Part shown: positions 9,279-18,787 of the stretch, one piece after another
Numbering within the stretch: the first letter of the stretch is position 1
How the letters are laid out: each line of letters begins with the position of its first letter
NCBI GenBank assembly: GCA_003427395.1
Contig: BFEA01000202.1
Coordinates: 1,156,846 to 1,182,793, forward strand
From: Chara braunii
Lineage: Eukaryota; Streptophyta; Charophyceae; Charales; Characeae
DNA length: 25,948 bases
Direction: 5' to 3'
Notes under the pieces: generated by a model
The model's input: the letters and a program-made list of their open reading frames with translations, nothing else
Told to the model about the DNA's origin: nothing
Database searches by the model: none
Program-made: the position numbers and the translations under genes

Positions 9279-10600
9279 AGAAGATAGCCATGAATTCTAT
9301 CTGGAGTAAAGCAAGAAGAAAGAAAATGTAAAAGAGAGTGCAATTATTAAGTTGAGATTGAGGAGAAACCATGCATGGGACAAAGCGTGAGGGCATTGTC
9401 ACTAAAGCCTTACTCGCCATGAGAGTAACTGGAACTCTAGGGAGTATAGGGGGGAGGAAGAGCTTAGGGCGCCATGACGCACCTCAAACGTTTTCTGATA
9501 ATACTCCATCATTGCTGGGGATGGAGTTCTTTCATACCAGCCAGTTCAAGAGTGGCATGGATATGGTCTTGTATGAGAGTCATACCCTCGCATCTCGTCC
9601 TCGTCCTCCTCAAAGCTGAATTCGCACGGTGCACGAGGTGGTGGCTCTTCAAGAGCCTTTCCTCCCCTACCACCATGTCCTCTTCCTTGTCCTCGACGTG
9701 CTTCAGGCATGGTGTCAAGGAAGCTAGTACCGAGGGAAAAGCGAAAAAGAACTGGCGTGTGGCGATGAAGATTAAGATTGAGAAAATACCGTAAGAGTAA
9801 GAGGACCGCGCTACTGAGAAAAGAAAAGGAAAGTAGCTGCGCGGATCACGCTGAGTTATTGTATTGTGGAAAAAGAAAAAGTGTGTTGCAAGAGAAAAAA
9901 AAAAATGCTTATGGAGCGGTAAGTGCAAACTACTAGCGCGAATTCATTACGAGGACTTCGCTACTGGTCGCCGTGAAAATGAATGAGTATGCCCATGATC
10001 ATCATTCTTTTATATTAACTAATGTCCTGTATTTTTTGGCCCAGTGGGGATGTTGGGCGGGGGTTTGGTATCATGTCGGAGGGCGCAGTGTCCTGGCCTT
10101 CCGCGGTGTACAAGGCGCACCCTATTCACAGTCCTTAGTAGTGCTCTAGATTCGTCCTGTGCACGACCTCGTTCCTAGACCGATCCGGGTGACACTCCCA
10201 CAAGAAAAGGGTGGAGATGCGCCACTGGACTTTCCTTTGGTCCACACAGGCTCGACGTCCTGTTGTAAAGTAGAGCACTACCGACCTATCGTTGTGGTCG
10301 CCGTCGGGCTCACCCAGGGACGCAAGAGTGAAAGACCCGTCGGGCTTATCACCCCCAGGGGAAGGTCATCAACCCCCTCCTTGCCATCAGACATGGGTAC
10401 CGATTAGTGGTAGTATGAAGGTTCCTCTTAGAGAAGGAAAATCGTTGGCAGACATCCCGTTATGGGACCGTGTTGTGAGCCAGGCCATTGTTTTTGCAGA
10501 CAAAGTCATTGGTGTACTCGACTTCAATTTTAATTTATTTTACTTTTATCGGTCCAGATTTTATTTTATAGTATTTTATTTCATTAGCTGATTTGAAAAT
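9279..10600. other. No intact gene; decayed sequence
   Basis: Short overlapping frames only, except the possible Gag start at 9546-9710. AT-rich sequence at 10500-10600 leads into the TATA box at 10649. Confidence 0.45.
9546..9710 (-). pseudogene. Possible Gag N-terminus of a decayed retroelement (54 codons)
   Basis: An ATG at 9708-9710 opens a frame starting MPEARRGQGRGHGGRGG, followed by an acidic stretch (FEEDEDE), ending in TGA at 9546-9548. Arg/Gly-rich starts of this kind are common in plant Ty3/gypsy Gag. An adjacent frame continues with protein-like sequence (HATLELAGMKELHPQ, then EYYQKTFEVRHGA), suggesting a frameshifted remnant. No LTR or zinc knuckle accompanies it, so chance is possible. 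Confidence 0.25.
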
Positions 10601-10648
10601 TCATGAATTCTCCGTTTGGAGCACAGGGCTGTGACACGGTCAAAACTC

Positions 10649-10656
10649 TATAAAAG
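10649..10656 (+). promoter_or_regulatory. TATA box candidate
   Basis: TATAAAAG lies at the end of an AT-rich stretch (10530-10610), followed by a GC-balanced leader of about 180 bases to an ATG at 10840 and one at 10908. Context makes it a plausible core promoter of a retroelement LTR or a dead gene. Confidence 0.35.
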
Positions 10657-10907
10657 AATAGTAGCGAGGATAGCACTCCCGCAAGATCAGTGAGCGTAAG
10701 AGGTTACGTTGCTTTAGTTTTGCTTATCGGGATTGCCGCTTAGTGTCCAATTGCTAGCCATTCTTGGTAGACCTGCTATCTGAGTGTGGGTGGCTAGACT
10801 CTGATCGCGTTGTGCTTGGGGGACCTTAGCGGAGAGAGTATGGCTATGGCCTATCATAATGGGTTGCATGGCTATAAGACGAGGAGCAGGAAGCAGAAGA
10901 GGGACCT

Positions 10908-11207
10908 ATGGTTAAGGCTATTTTGGATTATAGTCGCTTCAACCAGCTGGCGAAATTAAAAATAAACACGGAAAGGGCTAGAGAGGAGGAAATGAGGATG
11001 AACCCGAAGCTGCAGGCTGATCACAATGGCCAAGAACCGGGCCAAAATGAGGTTCAGAAGGGACGGCGTAACAGTGGAGGCCATGGTGCCCATCTCGTAT
11101 CACGAGGCGAAGACCTCTACTACTGGGACCACAGAGCGAAGCAGCAGCGCCTGGACCGCGACCTAGGGGCCAAGAGCGAGGCTAGCGACTTGGACGCAGA
11201 GACCTAG
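10908..11207 (+). CDS. Hydrophilic ORF of unknown function, probably broken
   Basis: 99 codons from an ATG, rich in Arg, Glu, Asp, Gln and Asn, with no hydrophobic core or known motif. An upstream ATG at 10840 opens a different frame of 39 codons (MAMAYHNGLHGYKTRSRKQK). After the TAG at 11205-11207 the same frame remains open for 34 codons, meets a second TAG at 11310-11312, and stays open into the (GA)n tract at 11371. Two isolated TAGs in a long charged frame suggest a decayed Gag-like or other gene. A TATA box lies 250 bases upstream. The family is not recognised. Confidence 0.3.
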   Translation: MVKAILDYSRFNQLAKLKINTERAREEEMRMNPKLQADHNGQEPGQNEVQKGRRNSGGHGAHLVSRGEDLYYWDHRAKQQRLDRDLGAKSEASDLDAET

Positions 11208-11367
11208 TCTTGGCACGGCCTGGAACAGTGGCGGAGGGATCATCCGTCAACTGAGTCTGTGGAAGATGGCCCAGAAGCCAGTTCGCGACAGAAGAGGGAC
11301 CAAGACCACTAGGCAGTTACGACCACTAAACACGTCCACTATCAGGAGGGAAGGGAGGAAGTCAAAT

Positions 11368-11370
<3 letters not shown>

Positions 11371-11423
<53 letters not shown>
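11371..11423. repeat. (GA)n microsatellite
   Basis: About 26 uninterrupted GA units. Confidence 0.97.
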
Positions 11424-11428
<5 letters not shown>

Positions 11429-11672
11429 TTCCGCGAGAACGTTGGGAGATCTATCCGGGAATGATTTGGTTGACGTCATCTTCCTCACTCGAGTCACTAT
11501 GCTATTAACAAAGGTCAACTCTCTCGAAGTGTTTTTGCAGAGATGTGACACTTTGACGTCACGTCGTCACCTACATCATCGTTCATCGTGCACTAACGGT
11601 CTGCCAACCCAGCTCCTGCTATGGTGAGATGAGAAGAGAATGAGCAGTTGAGGTACCATTAGTGCGCGCGTA

Positions 11673-12366
11673 GAGAGGAAATCAGACTTTTGTGCTTGGA
11701 GCACTATGTGTGAGTGCGTGGTAGGCATACCTACACCAGGCTCTGGTTTTTGTCGAATTGTGAGTGATAGTGGTTGTCGCTTCCATCCTCTTGTTCTCGC
11801 CAACCAGGAAAGGAGGGGAAGTTGAATCGTGTGATGTTCACGAGATGACAAGGCGACCATGGAGGACATTGGGAGTTACGAACCGGGTGGGACGGAAGTT
11901 ATACCCGAGAACTCATGGGCAACTGCATACATACACACATGAATTGAGCCTTTGCTAATGATCGTGAGTATGAAAGTAATCTTCTTATGAGCAGAGGGTG
12001 GATTCTCGAGATACAGTCGGAGAGGAAATCAGACTTTTGTGCTTGGAGCACTATGTGTGAGTGCGTGGTAGGCATACCTACACCAGGCTCTGCTTATGTC
12101 GAATTGTGAGTGATAGTGGTTGTTGCTTCCATCCTCTTGTTCTCGCCAACCAGGAAAGGAGGGGAAGTTGAATCGTGTGATGTTCACGAGATGACAAGGT
12201 GAGCATGGAGGACATTGGGAGTTACGAACCGGGTGGGACAGAAGTTATACCCGAGAACTCATGGGCAACTGCATACATACACACGTGAATTGAGCCTTTG
12301 CTAATGATCGTGAGTATGAAAGTAATCTTCTTATGAGCAGAGGGTGGATTCTCGAGATAAAGTCGG
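11673..12366 (+). repeat. Two-copy tandem duplication, unit about 347 bp
   Basis: The stretch beginning GAGAGGAAATCAGACTTTTG at 11673 recurs at 12020, and both copies end in GATTCTCGAGATA.AGTCGG (12020 and 12366). The copies are nearly identical by eye: a handful of substitutions (for example CAAGGCGACC against CAAGGTGAGC) and a one-base length difference near CTCTGGTTTTTGTC / CTCTGCTTATGTC. High identity means a recent duplication. No gene is carried. Both junctions are head to tail with no spacer. Confidence 0.93.
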
Positions 12367-12523
12367 ATGTGCACTAAACAATTGATGTCACTCACTATGC
12401 GTCAACTTCATAACGTAGTTACATTACAAGTAGCTCTCAAGAAGACTGCATAAGAAAACACGTGTGAGAACTGACTTATGGAACAGGGAAGAAATCAGAG
12501 GCTTTGGTAGAATATTGACCAAG

Positions 12524-12528
12524 TGTAT
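12524..12528. repeat. Target-site duplication, left (TGTAT)
   Basis: TGTAT immediately precedes the left LTR and is repeated exactly after the right LTR (14934-14938). Five bases is the usual duplication made by LTR-retroelement integrases. Confidence 0.85.
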
Positions 12529-12810
12529 TGTAGAGGTACCCCTACAGCCCGGCATTGAGGCCGAACCAGTTTCAGGTTGTTGGCCTAACCCTGGTCCGAT
12601 ACTAGGTTGTTCCCGTACTTGGACCTAAACTGGTATATCACTTCGGCCTAGGCCCAGGTCGGGAGGTTGGTTCATTCATTCTTCGTTTGTTCATTCGTGC
12701 ATACCTTCCGACTGGACCTTCACTCAACTGATGCTTCTCGTGTGTGTCATCTCCTCTCTCTCTCTTTCTCTCTCACCATCTCTGCACGTGCCCTCTGTAC
12801 GTGCGTCACA
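12529..12810 (+). repeat. Left (5') LTR
   Basis: 282 bp, starting TGTAGAGGTACC and ending GTGCGTCACA. It aligns along its full length with 14657-14933, including the shared ATTCATTCTTCGTTTGTTCA and CTGGACCTTCACTCA stretches and a CT-rich tract near the end. TATATC at about 12633-12638 is kept in both LTRs and could be the TATA element of U3. Confidence 0.88.
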
Positions 12811-12811
12811 T

Positions 12812-12822
12812 TGGTATCGGAG
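12812..12822 (+). promoter_or_regulatory. Primer-binding site for initiator Met tRNA
   Basis: TGGTATCGGAG differs by one base from TGGTATCAGAG, the complement of the 3' end of plant initiator tRNA-Met and the commonest primer site of plant LTR elements. The changed base would still allow a G-U pair. It sits one base inside the left LTR end, the expected place, and fixes the direction of the element as plus. Confidence 0.85.
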
Positions 12823-13030
12823 TAGAGTCTCGGCCTCTGCTCCCACCCTCCCTCCCTGTCCCGTTACCTAGCAATCAGGGCCAACCATCTCCAAAGTTGG
12901 CACATGTAACTGCACCTGGCCATCAATGTGACCAGGTACATTCTTCAACCAAACTGGCATTTTTCCTCATCCCTGCCAGCTGCTGCTGCTCTCCTACTGA
13001 TGTTGAGGTGGCATTGCTGGTGCTAGTGCG

Positions 13031-13195
13031 CACCGAATGCCCGCTCCTCCTACCTGTTGAATGGCCCGCTGAAGTGTTTGGATTACCACTAGCACGGCGG
13101 TTCGCAGCTGGCGTGAGAAGTTCATCGAACCTTATCATTTGAAGAAGGAGAAGTCGTAACAAGGTTCCTGTAGGTGAACCGGCGGAAGGATCATT
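13031..13195 (+). pseudogene. 18S rRNA 3'-terminal fragment, captured and degenerate
   Basis: The fragment follows the eukaryotic 18S rRNA from the CACACCG...CTCCTACC region through TTGAATGG.CCG.TGAAGTGTT, GAGAAGTTCATCGAACC, TTATCATTT, GAGAAGTCGTAACAAGG, GTAGGTGAACC and GCGGAAGGATCATT, where mature 18S ends. This covers the 3' strand of helix 44 and all of helix 45. Differences from the universal sequence include TTCCTG for TTTCCG, CCGGCGG for CCTGCGG and a deletion near ATCATTTGAAG. Two of them break pairs in helix 45, so it is not a working rRNA. The decoding-site strand and the GGTGAACC loop are intact. It lies between the primer-binding site and the gap, in sense orientation with the LTRs. 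Frames translated through it are meaningless. Confidence 0.9.
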
Positions 13196-13245
13196 GACAT
13201 GTGGACGACCAACCTCCTGCCACGTCAGCACGTCCTCCCCTTCCC

Positions 13246-14150
13246 NNNNNNNNNNNNNNNNNNNNNNNNNNNNNNNNNNNNNNNNNNNNNNNNNNNNNNN
13301 NNNNNNNNNNNNNNNNNNNNNNNNNNNNNNNNNNNNNNNNNNNNNNNNNNNNNNNNNNNNNNNNNNNNNNNNNNNNNNNNNNNNNNNNNNNNNNNNNNNN
13401 NNNNNNNNNNNNNNNNNNNNNNNNNNNNNNNNNNNNNNNNNNNNNNNNNNNNNNNNNNNNNNNNNNNNNNNNNNNNNNNNNNNNNNNNNNNNNNNNNNNN
13501 NNNNNNNNNNNNNNNNNNNNNNNNNNNNNNNNNNNNNNNNNNNNNNNNNNNNNNNNNNNNNNNNNNNNNNNNNNNNNNNNNNNNNNNNNNNNNNNNNNNN
13601 NNNNNNNNNNNNNNNNNNNNNNNNNNNNNNNNNNNNNNNNNNNNNNNNNNNNNNNNNNNNNNNNNNNNNNNNNNNNNNNNNNNNNNNNNNNNNNNNNNNN
13701 NNNNNNNNNNNNNNNNNNNNNNNNNNNNNNNNNNNNNNNNNNNNNNNNNNNNNNNNNNNNNNNNNNNNNNNNNNNNNNNNNNNNNNNNNNNNNNNNNNNN
13801 NNNNNNNNNNNNNNNNNNNNNNNNNNNNNNNNNNNNNNNNNNNNNNNNNNNNNNNNNNNNNNNNNNNNNNNNNNNNNNNNNNNNNNNNNNNNNNNNNNNN
13901 NNNNNNNNNNNNNNNNNNNNNNNNNNNNNNNNNNNNNNNNNNNNNNNNNNNNNNNNNNNNNNNNNNNNNNNNNNNNNNNNNNNNNNNNNNNNNNNNNNNN
14001 NNNNNNNNNNNNNNNNNNNNNNNNNNNNNNNNNNNNNNNNNNNNNNNNNNNNNNNNNNNNNNNNNNNNNNNNNNNNNNNNNNNNNNNNNNNNNNNNNNNN
14101 NNNNNNNNNNNNNNNNNNNNNNNNNNNNNNNNNNNNNNNNNNNNNNNNNN
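13246..14150. other. Assembly gap (905 N)
   Basis: All N. Sequence on both sides is C-rich (CGTCCTCCCCTTCCC before; GTTCCCCGTCCCTCACC after), so the missing part is probably low-complexity C-rich or ITS-like DNA that failed to assemble. The true length may differ. Long frames running through it are artefacts. Confidence 0.98.
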
Positions 14151-14380
14151 GTTCCCCGTCCCTCACCACCCCGCACCCCTACGCCCAACTCCACCCAACC
14201 TTCCCCGCGTCACGACTCCCCTTCCCCCTGCGCCCCGACCACCCCAACTCCCTTTCTCGTCCCCCCTCGACCTCTCACCCATCCTCGATCCCGATCTTGT
14301 TTCTCCCCGCTCCGATCCTGACTCCCTGCCGCCCAATCACGTTACCCCTTGTTGATTTATATTCAGCCACTTTTGCTCAA
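14151..14380 (+). other. C-rich zone inside the LTR element
   Basis: Strongly C-rich, G-poor sequence (about 14151-14340) made of CCC, CCAC and CTCC words, without a repeat unit I can define. It could be ITS-like or a microsatellite relic. Comparison with the host ITS1 would decide. Confidence 0.5.
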
Positions 14381-14381
14381 G

Positions 14382-14482
14382 AGACATTTTTCTCAATCCT
14401 GGCCGACACAGATCAGACATTTTTTCTCTTTCTTGGTCGATACAGGTCGGACGTTTTTCTGCTTTTTGCGTCGACACAGACC
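14382..14482 (+). repeat. Three tandem 33-34-bp repeats in the LTR element
   Basis: Units at 14382-14414, 14415-14448 and 14449-14482, each with RGAC followed by a T-run, CTC/CTG, and closing G.CGA.ACAG.YC. They lie between the C-rich zone and the right LTR and belong to the element's interior. Confidence 0.8.
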
Positions 14483-14656
14483 ACACATTGTTGCATAGAT
14501 TAGGCTTGAGGCTTAGTCTGCATTGCATCTCTTTTCCTGCATGGAGCTTGCTCCGCATCTAGGATTGTTTTCTTTGTCGTTCCTTTTGGGTTTTCGTTAT
14601 TTCAGCGGACAACGTGTTTGATGTATCGCTTGATCCATTCACAGGTCCGAGGATCG

Positions 14657-14933
14657 TGTAGCGGTACGCCTACGGCACGACAGTGAGGCCGGACCAGTTT
14701 CAGGCTATCGGCCTGACCCTGGTCTGATACCAGGTTGTTCCCGTACCTGGACCTAGGCCGGTATATCACTTCGGGCTAGGCCTAGGTTGGGAGGTTGGTC
14801 CATTCATTCTTCGTTTGTTCATTTGTGCATACATTCTGACTGGACCTTCACTCAGTTGTTGCTTCTCGTGTGTGTCCATCTCCTCTCTCTCTCTCTTACC
14901 ATCTCCGCGCATGCCCTCCGCACGTGCGTCACA
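14657..14933 (+). repeat. Right (3') LTR
   Basis: 277 bp, starting TGTAGCGGTACG and ending GTGCGTCACA, the partner of 12529-12810. Most differences are transitions spread evenly along it, as expected for old LTRs decaying independently. Confidence 0.88.
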
Positions 14934-14938
14934 TGTAT
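14934..14938. repeat. Target-site duplication, right (TGTAT)
   Basis: Exact match to 12524-12528. Confidence 0.85.
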
Positions 14939-17900
14939 GAAATACAGTAGTCGTGTGCACCCGCTCTCAATAGTTGTGAAACAATTATAGGGCGACTTGA
15001 CGAATTCACGTGGAACTCTAATTGAGTGGGTATCACAAGGCAGTTACAAGCAGAGTACATGAATTGCGATCATCCGAGCCAGCATTACTGATCAAGCATT
15101 AACCAGCTACATTCGTGTGATTATGCCGATTATAAGATTGTCGTTTATTATTGTTGGTGCCGCCTGTTAAGAGGGGTGTTAATTTGACTCCAAGTCAGAT
15201 GATGACCAACTTCGTGTAAGTTGTCTTTCTGTTTCAGGATGGTGTATAAACACGAGCTTAATGATATCGTCCGCTAAGACTCAGCCATCTCTTATCAGAT
15301 CCTGGCATTATAGTAAGGTTTCGTCATTTGGCCCAATGCTCGGGTGTTTATGTTTTGGTAAGATCAAAATACTATTATTGCTTTGGAGAGCATGAACATT
15401 TTCGTGGTCAGTTGCAATGTGTGATTGAACCAATGGGTCTATAAATTACTCATAAGGGTGCTTGCCGTCAATCCAATACCAGCAATCATATCGTGGGCTG
15501 GTTTTCATTCTCGTTGTTCTCCGTACAAACTTTCTATCTGTTGATTCTGGGAATTTTCCGCAGGACAGATAAAATGCAATTTTGTATTCATAACTAGCCA
15601 TTGAGGTCACATTTAGCCAACAAAATTTTGCTGCTCCATACTCTTTTTTTGTAATTGGAATTTTGGCAGAAGATGGTGAAAACCTTATTTTGAGTGAACA
15701 CAATAGCCTTGCGCCAGATTGAATAAAGAAAAATAAAAGAGGACTACTAAACCAGCTAAGCAAATAGGGTTTCACTCGCCTCTAACCTCTCTTCTGCTAT
15801 GAGAACTTTAAATATGTAGTTATGGCTGACATTTGTAATTTTTTCCTTACTTTATAACATTGGAAGGTGCTAGAGAATTAACTCACTCTGATTAAATCAA
15901 GCGAGCTTGTTAGTGTCTCTTGACTAACAAGAGGATCATAAACTAAGTTCAAGTCGAGGAACTTTGGACAAAGTAAAGGGGAAAGCATCGTAATGGGCAA
16001 AAACGATAAACATGACTATAGACGAGACTGAAGTACTGAATGTTGAGTGAACAGTTCACTGCTTTTTCTTCCGCCTGATGGGCAAGAAGAGAGTCTTACT
16101 AAGGAAAGTGATATATCTCTTAGCTAAGTTCCCTTTTAACGGGGACTAACTAAAGATTTGTTTTTTTACATCCATAAACGATTATCTGAGCAAGTTATCT
16201 GGGGAATGCATCTGGTCAGCTTAATTATGAAAATTAAATTCCTCAATCTATCTGTAGTAATTATTACACTAAGTGGTTATTACTTGACAGTGTCTTTGAG
16301 AGGGACTATATACAATGATTGATACATCACTATCGATGATGGTATCAGATGTTTCGATTCAATAAGTGATTACCGCTGAAGAGTGGAGTTATATTGGCTC
16401 TTATGGACGTACCATGCCTTACTTGAATGGGATTATGTAGAGTTAATCCTCGCTTCATACATGACAGAGGATGCTCAAGCCGCACCTCGTTATTCCCCGT
16501 GTAGTATATGAACAAGGCAAAGCTCCACAACCCCCAACAGAGACGGTATCTGCTATTGATGTGAGCAACAGATGCTATAAGCCTACTAAGATGGCTACAA
16601 GGAACACAAAAGTTAGGAGGGATCAGGTACTATATGTAAACCACGATCGTATTTAAGTGTGTGATGCTTCATATATGGACAAGTACTTTCTTCAATCACA
16701 ACTTAAACAATCTAGGAGCATGAGTGTTCCCTGTAGCAGTGTCACACACTTTCGGGAGTCACACTCAATGTCTTCCTACCATATATGAGTAGGGAACATT
16801 TTCAACTGTGCTCCATGAAGCGATTAGATAAAAGGGCTTATCTCATTAGTGATTAACCGGATATTTTGGGTACCTGATTAGGAAGTAATTTTCCTAACTC
16901 TTTTGTTTCGCTCCCTTGCTAAATGTCGTTGTGGTTTTTCTTGCGATGTTTAGAGCAGCATCTGGGAGGGGGTCATTGATGACAGCATGAAGTGTGGCAG
17001 TTAGATGTTGATTGTAAATGACTCCTTGCACAATGAGCATGTAGCACTCCGCTATGTGTGCAATCTGAGTCATAATCCTACAAACCATTGTGCCTAGTGA
17101 GAGTGAGAAAAACATTCAACTGAGACTGGACAGTAGAAGGTCTATTCCGAGTCTTTGAGTGACTTAGTCTCTTGCCAACACTTTTAGCATTAGATCAAGC
17201 TAAGTTCTCCTCTCCTTATCTGATAAGTTAAACTCATGACCTCCACGGTTAGAGGAAAAGGGGGAGATAAAACAAACATAATTGGAAGAAAGACGCTCCT
17301 GATACCCAGTACCCCTGACTGAAACAAAGCAGAAAACTTAGAGGGTAGAATCTTCGATGAGATTGAAACCTACAAAGAATCGTTGAGATGGATTGCAGTG
17401 GGAAATGTAAAGAATTGTCATGTTTTCATCGAGTACATATTTTATATTCATGGATCAGATGGGGAACCATTCAGCACAGTCTCATCCCTGGAAACCATGC
17501 AAAGAGCAAGAAAAGTAATCAATGGTCAATGAGTTTAGATTGAGATAACACTCCTCTAATATCTCAGCAAATCAGCCACGCACTTCACAACAAGCATCAG
17601 TTAGCATCCATGCAATCATTACCATCATGATCAGCAAGCATTAATCAATTCTCTTGCATTCAACTTCGTCATTGATAATGATCTTTACACGTGACCACTG
17701 ACAGAGCCTGAAAGATCCCAGGAGCCCTTCCCCCGAACTCAGTTTGGTCTTTCTTGTTGAGGAATCAATTATAATTGGCCTCAACCAGACTATTTCCGAG
17801 GAGACTACCACGCTTCCCTCATCAGTGGTCGGAGACCAAATTTTATTACGGTTCAATTGTTATCAATCAGTTCTCATATCGATATCGGTTAATCAGTGCT

Positions 17901-18787
17901 CTCATGAGTCAGTGGATTTTCTATCAACACAATTTTCCTATTTCTTTCAGACTCCTCTCAGTCGACTCGGTTCGAGTTTTCCTTTCAATACATGAGTGCC
18001 ATCACTTCATTTTCTATCAGTCAGTCGGTCCTAATTAGTCTCAACAGGATTGCTTTCAAGGATGTTTTCCAATATCGACATGCTAGTGTAGTCGATTTCA
18101 GACGGGAAGATTTGTCAATCTTCGTGGTTCTCACTGAGTTTGCAGAGGGAACAATCCAAGATCTGAGAATCTATGTGAAGAAGGGGAAGGAGACGCATGG
18201 ACACTTTGACTCCGTCTGGGTTACTGGAGCTCGGCATGTTGAAGAGAGAGAACGAGTGCTTTAGAAAAGTACGAGGATGATCCATAGTTTTGGCCCCAAG
18301 CTATACTCTAACTACCCAGGCCTCCGATCCATTTTGACCTCATTGACGGTGATTTGGTTGAACTGGCAAAGAGGTATATCTCAATATGCTATGCTTGAGT
18401 TTTGAATCTTTGACCTTAGATGAACCTATTTGGAACTCATGGGCCTCAGGTGGCTCTATATTACTAGACCACGATCTTAGGAAGGCCTTAGACGTGGCTC
18501 GAGGCACAAGGGACTCAAGGCCAAATGAGAGATTGAAATTGAAACTTGACAGGGAAAGTGAGGACTCTTGATGAGTGTTGGCCATGTCTATTCATTTGTA
18601 GTTGATGAGATTATAATGAGTTTTCACCTTCCCTCATTCATTCTGCCCTTGCCTTGCACCAGTCAGTCTTGATTTGCTTGCATTGACATTGCTTGAGATT
18701 ATGCTCTTTTGATCTTGTCACAATTCTCAAATTCCTAAATTGGCAAACTTGATACGTGCATGACATATCTTATTTTTTATAATTTAT
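14939..18787. other. Long stretch without a recognised gene or repeat
   Basis: Moderately AT-rich sequence. The largest frames are 109 codons (15446-15775, minus), 90 codons (17992-18264, plus) and 73 codons (16894-17115, minus). None shows a known motif, signal peptide or clear coding bias, and none joins a neighbour across plausible splice sites that I can see. Exons of a spliced host gene or an old, unalignable element cannot be excluded. A perfect hairpin lies at 15906-15931. Confidence 0.4.
15906..15931. repeat. Perfect 8-bp inverted repeat, 10-base loop
   Basis: CTTGTTAG (15906-15913) and CTAACAAG (15924-15931). No associated element ends were found. Confidence 0.6.

Larger units (their letters stand above)
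12529..14933 (+). mobile_element. Non-autonomous LTR retrotransposon carrying an 18S rRNA 3' end
   Basis: The element has two direct LTRs of 282 and 277 bp (12529-12810, 14657-14933) that start TGTAG and end CGTCACA, a primer-binding site one base after the left LTR, and TGTAT on both sides. LTR identity is about 85-88% by eye, so the insertion is old. The visible interior (12811-13245 and 14151-14656) has no gag, protease, RT or integrase motif, and the 905-base gap is too small for a full pol, so it must move with enzymes from another element. The interior holds the terminal ~165 bp of an 18S rRNA gene, a C-rich zone around the gap, and three 34-bp repeats. In size it falls between TRIM and LARD elements. 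A clear polypurine tract before the right LTR is missing (ACAGGTCCGAGGATCG). Confidence 0.88.

Noticed and set aside
10066-10073. TGGTATCA as a second primer-binding site
   Set aside because: Only eight bases match, and no LTR end (CA) or LTR pair lies beside it.
12744-13142. 132-codon plus-strand frame after the left LTR as a possible Gag
   Set aside because: It begins inside the LTR and ends by translating 18S rRNA sequence; no Gag motif.
13031-13195. A functional 18S gene or the edge of a true rDNA unit
   Set aside because: Sequence upstream of 13031 is not 18S, the fragment is diverged in helix 45, and it is bracketed by an LTR pair with a target duplication.
12923-14503. Frames of 300-430 codons through the gap
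   Set aside because: They exist only because N bases contain no stop codon.
15446-15775. 109-codon minus-strand frame as a host gene
   Set aside because: No motif, AT-rich, and no supporting neighbour; kept only as part of the unassigned stretch.
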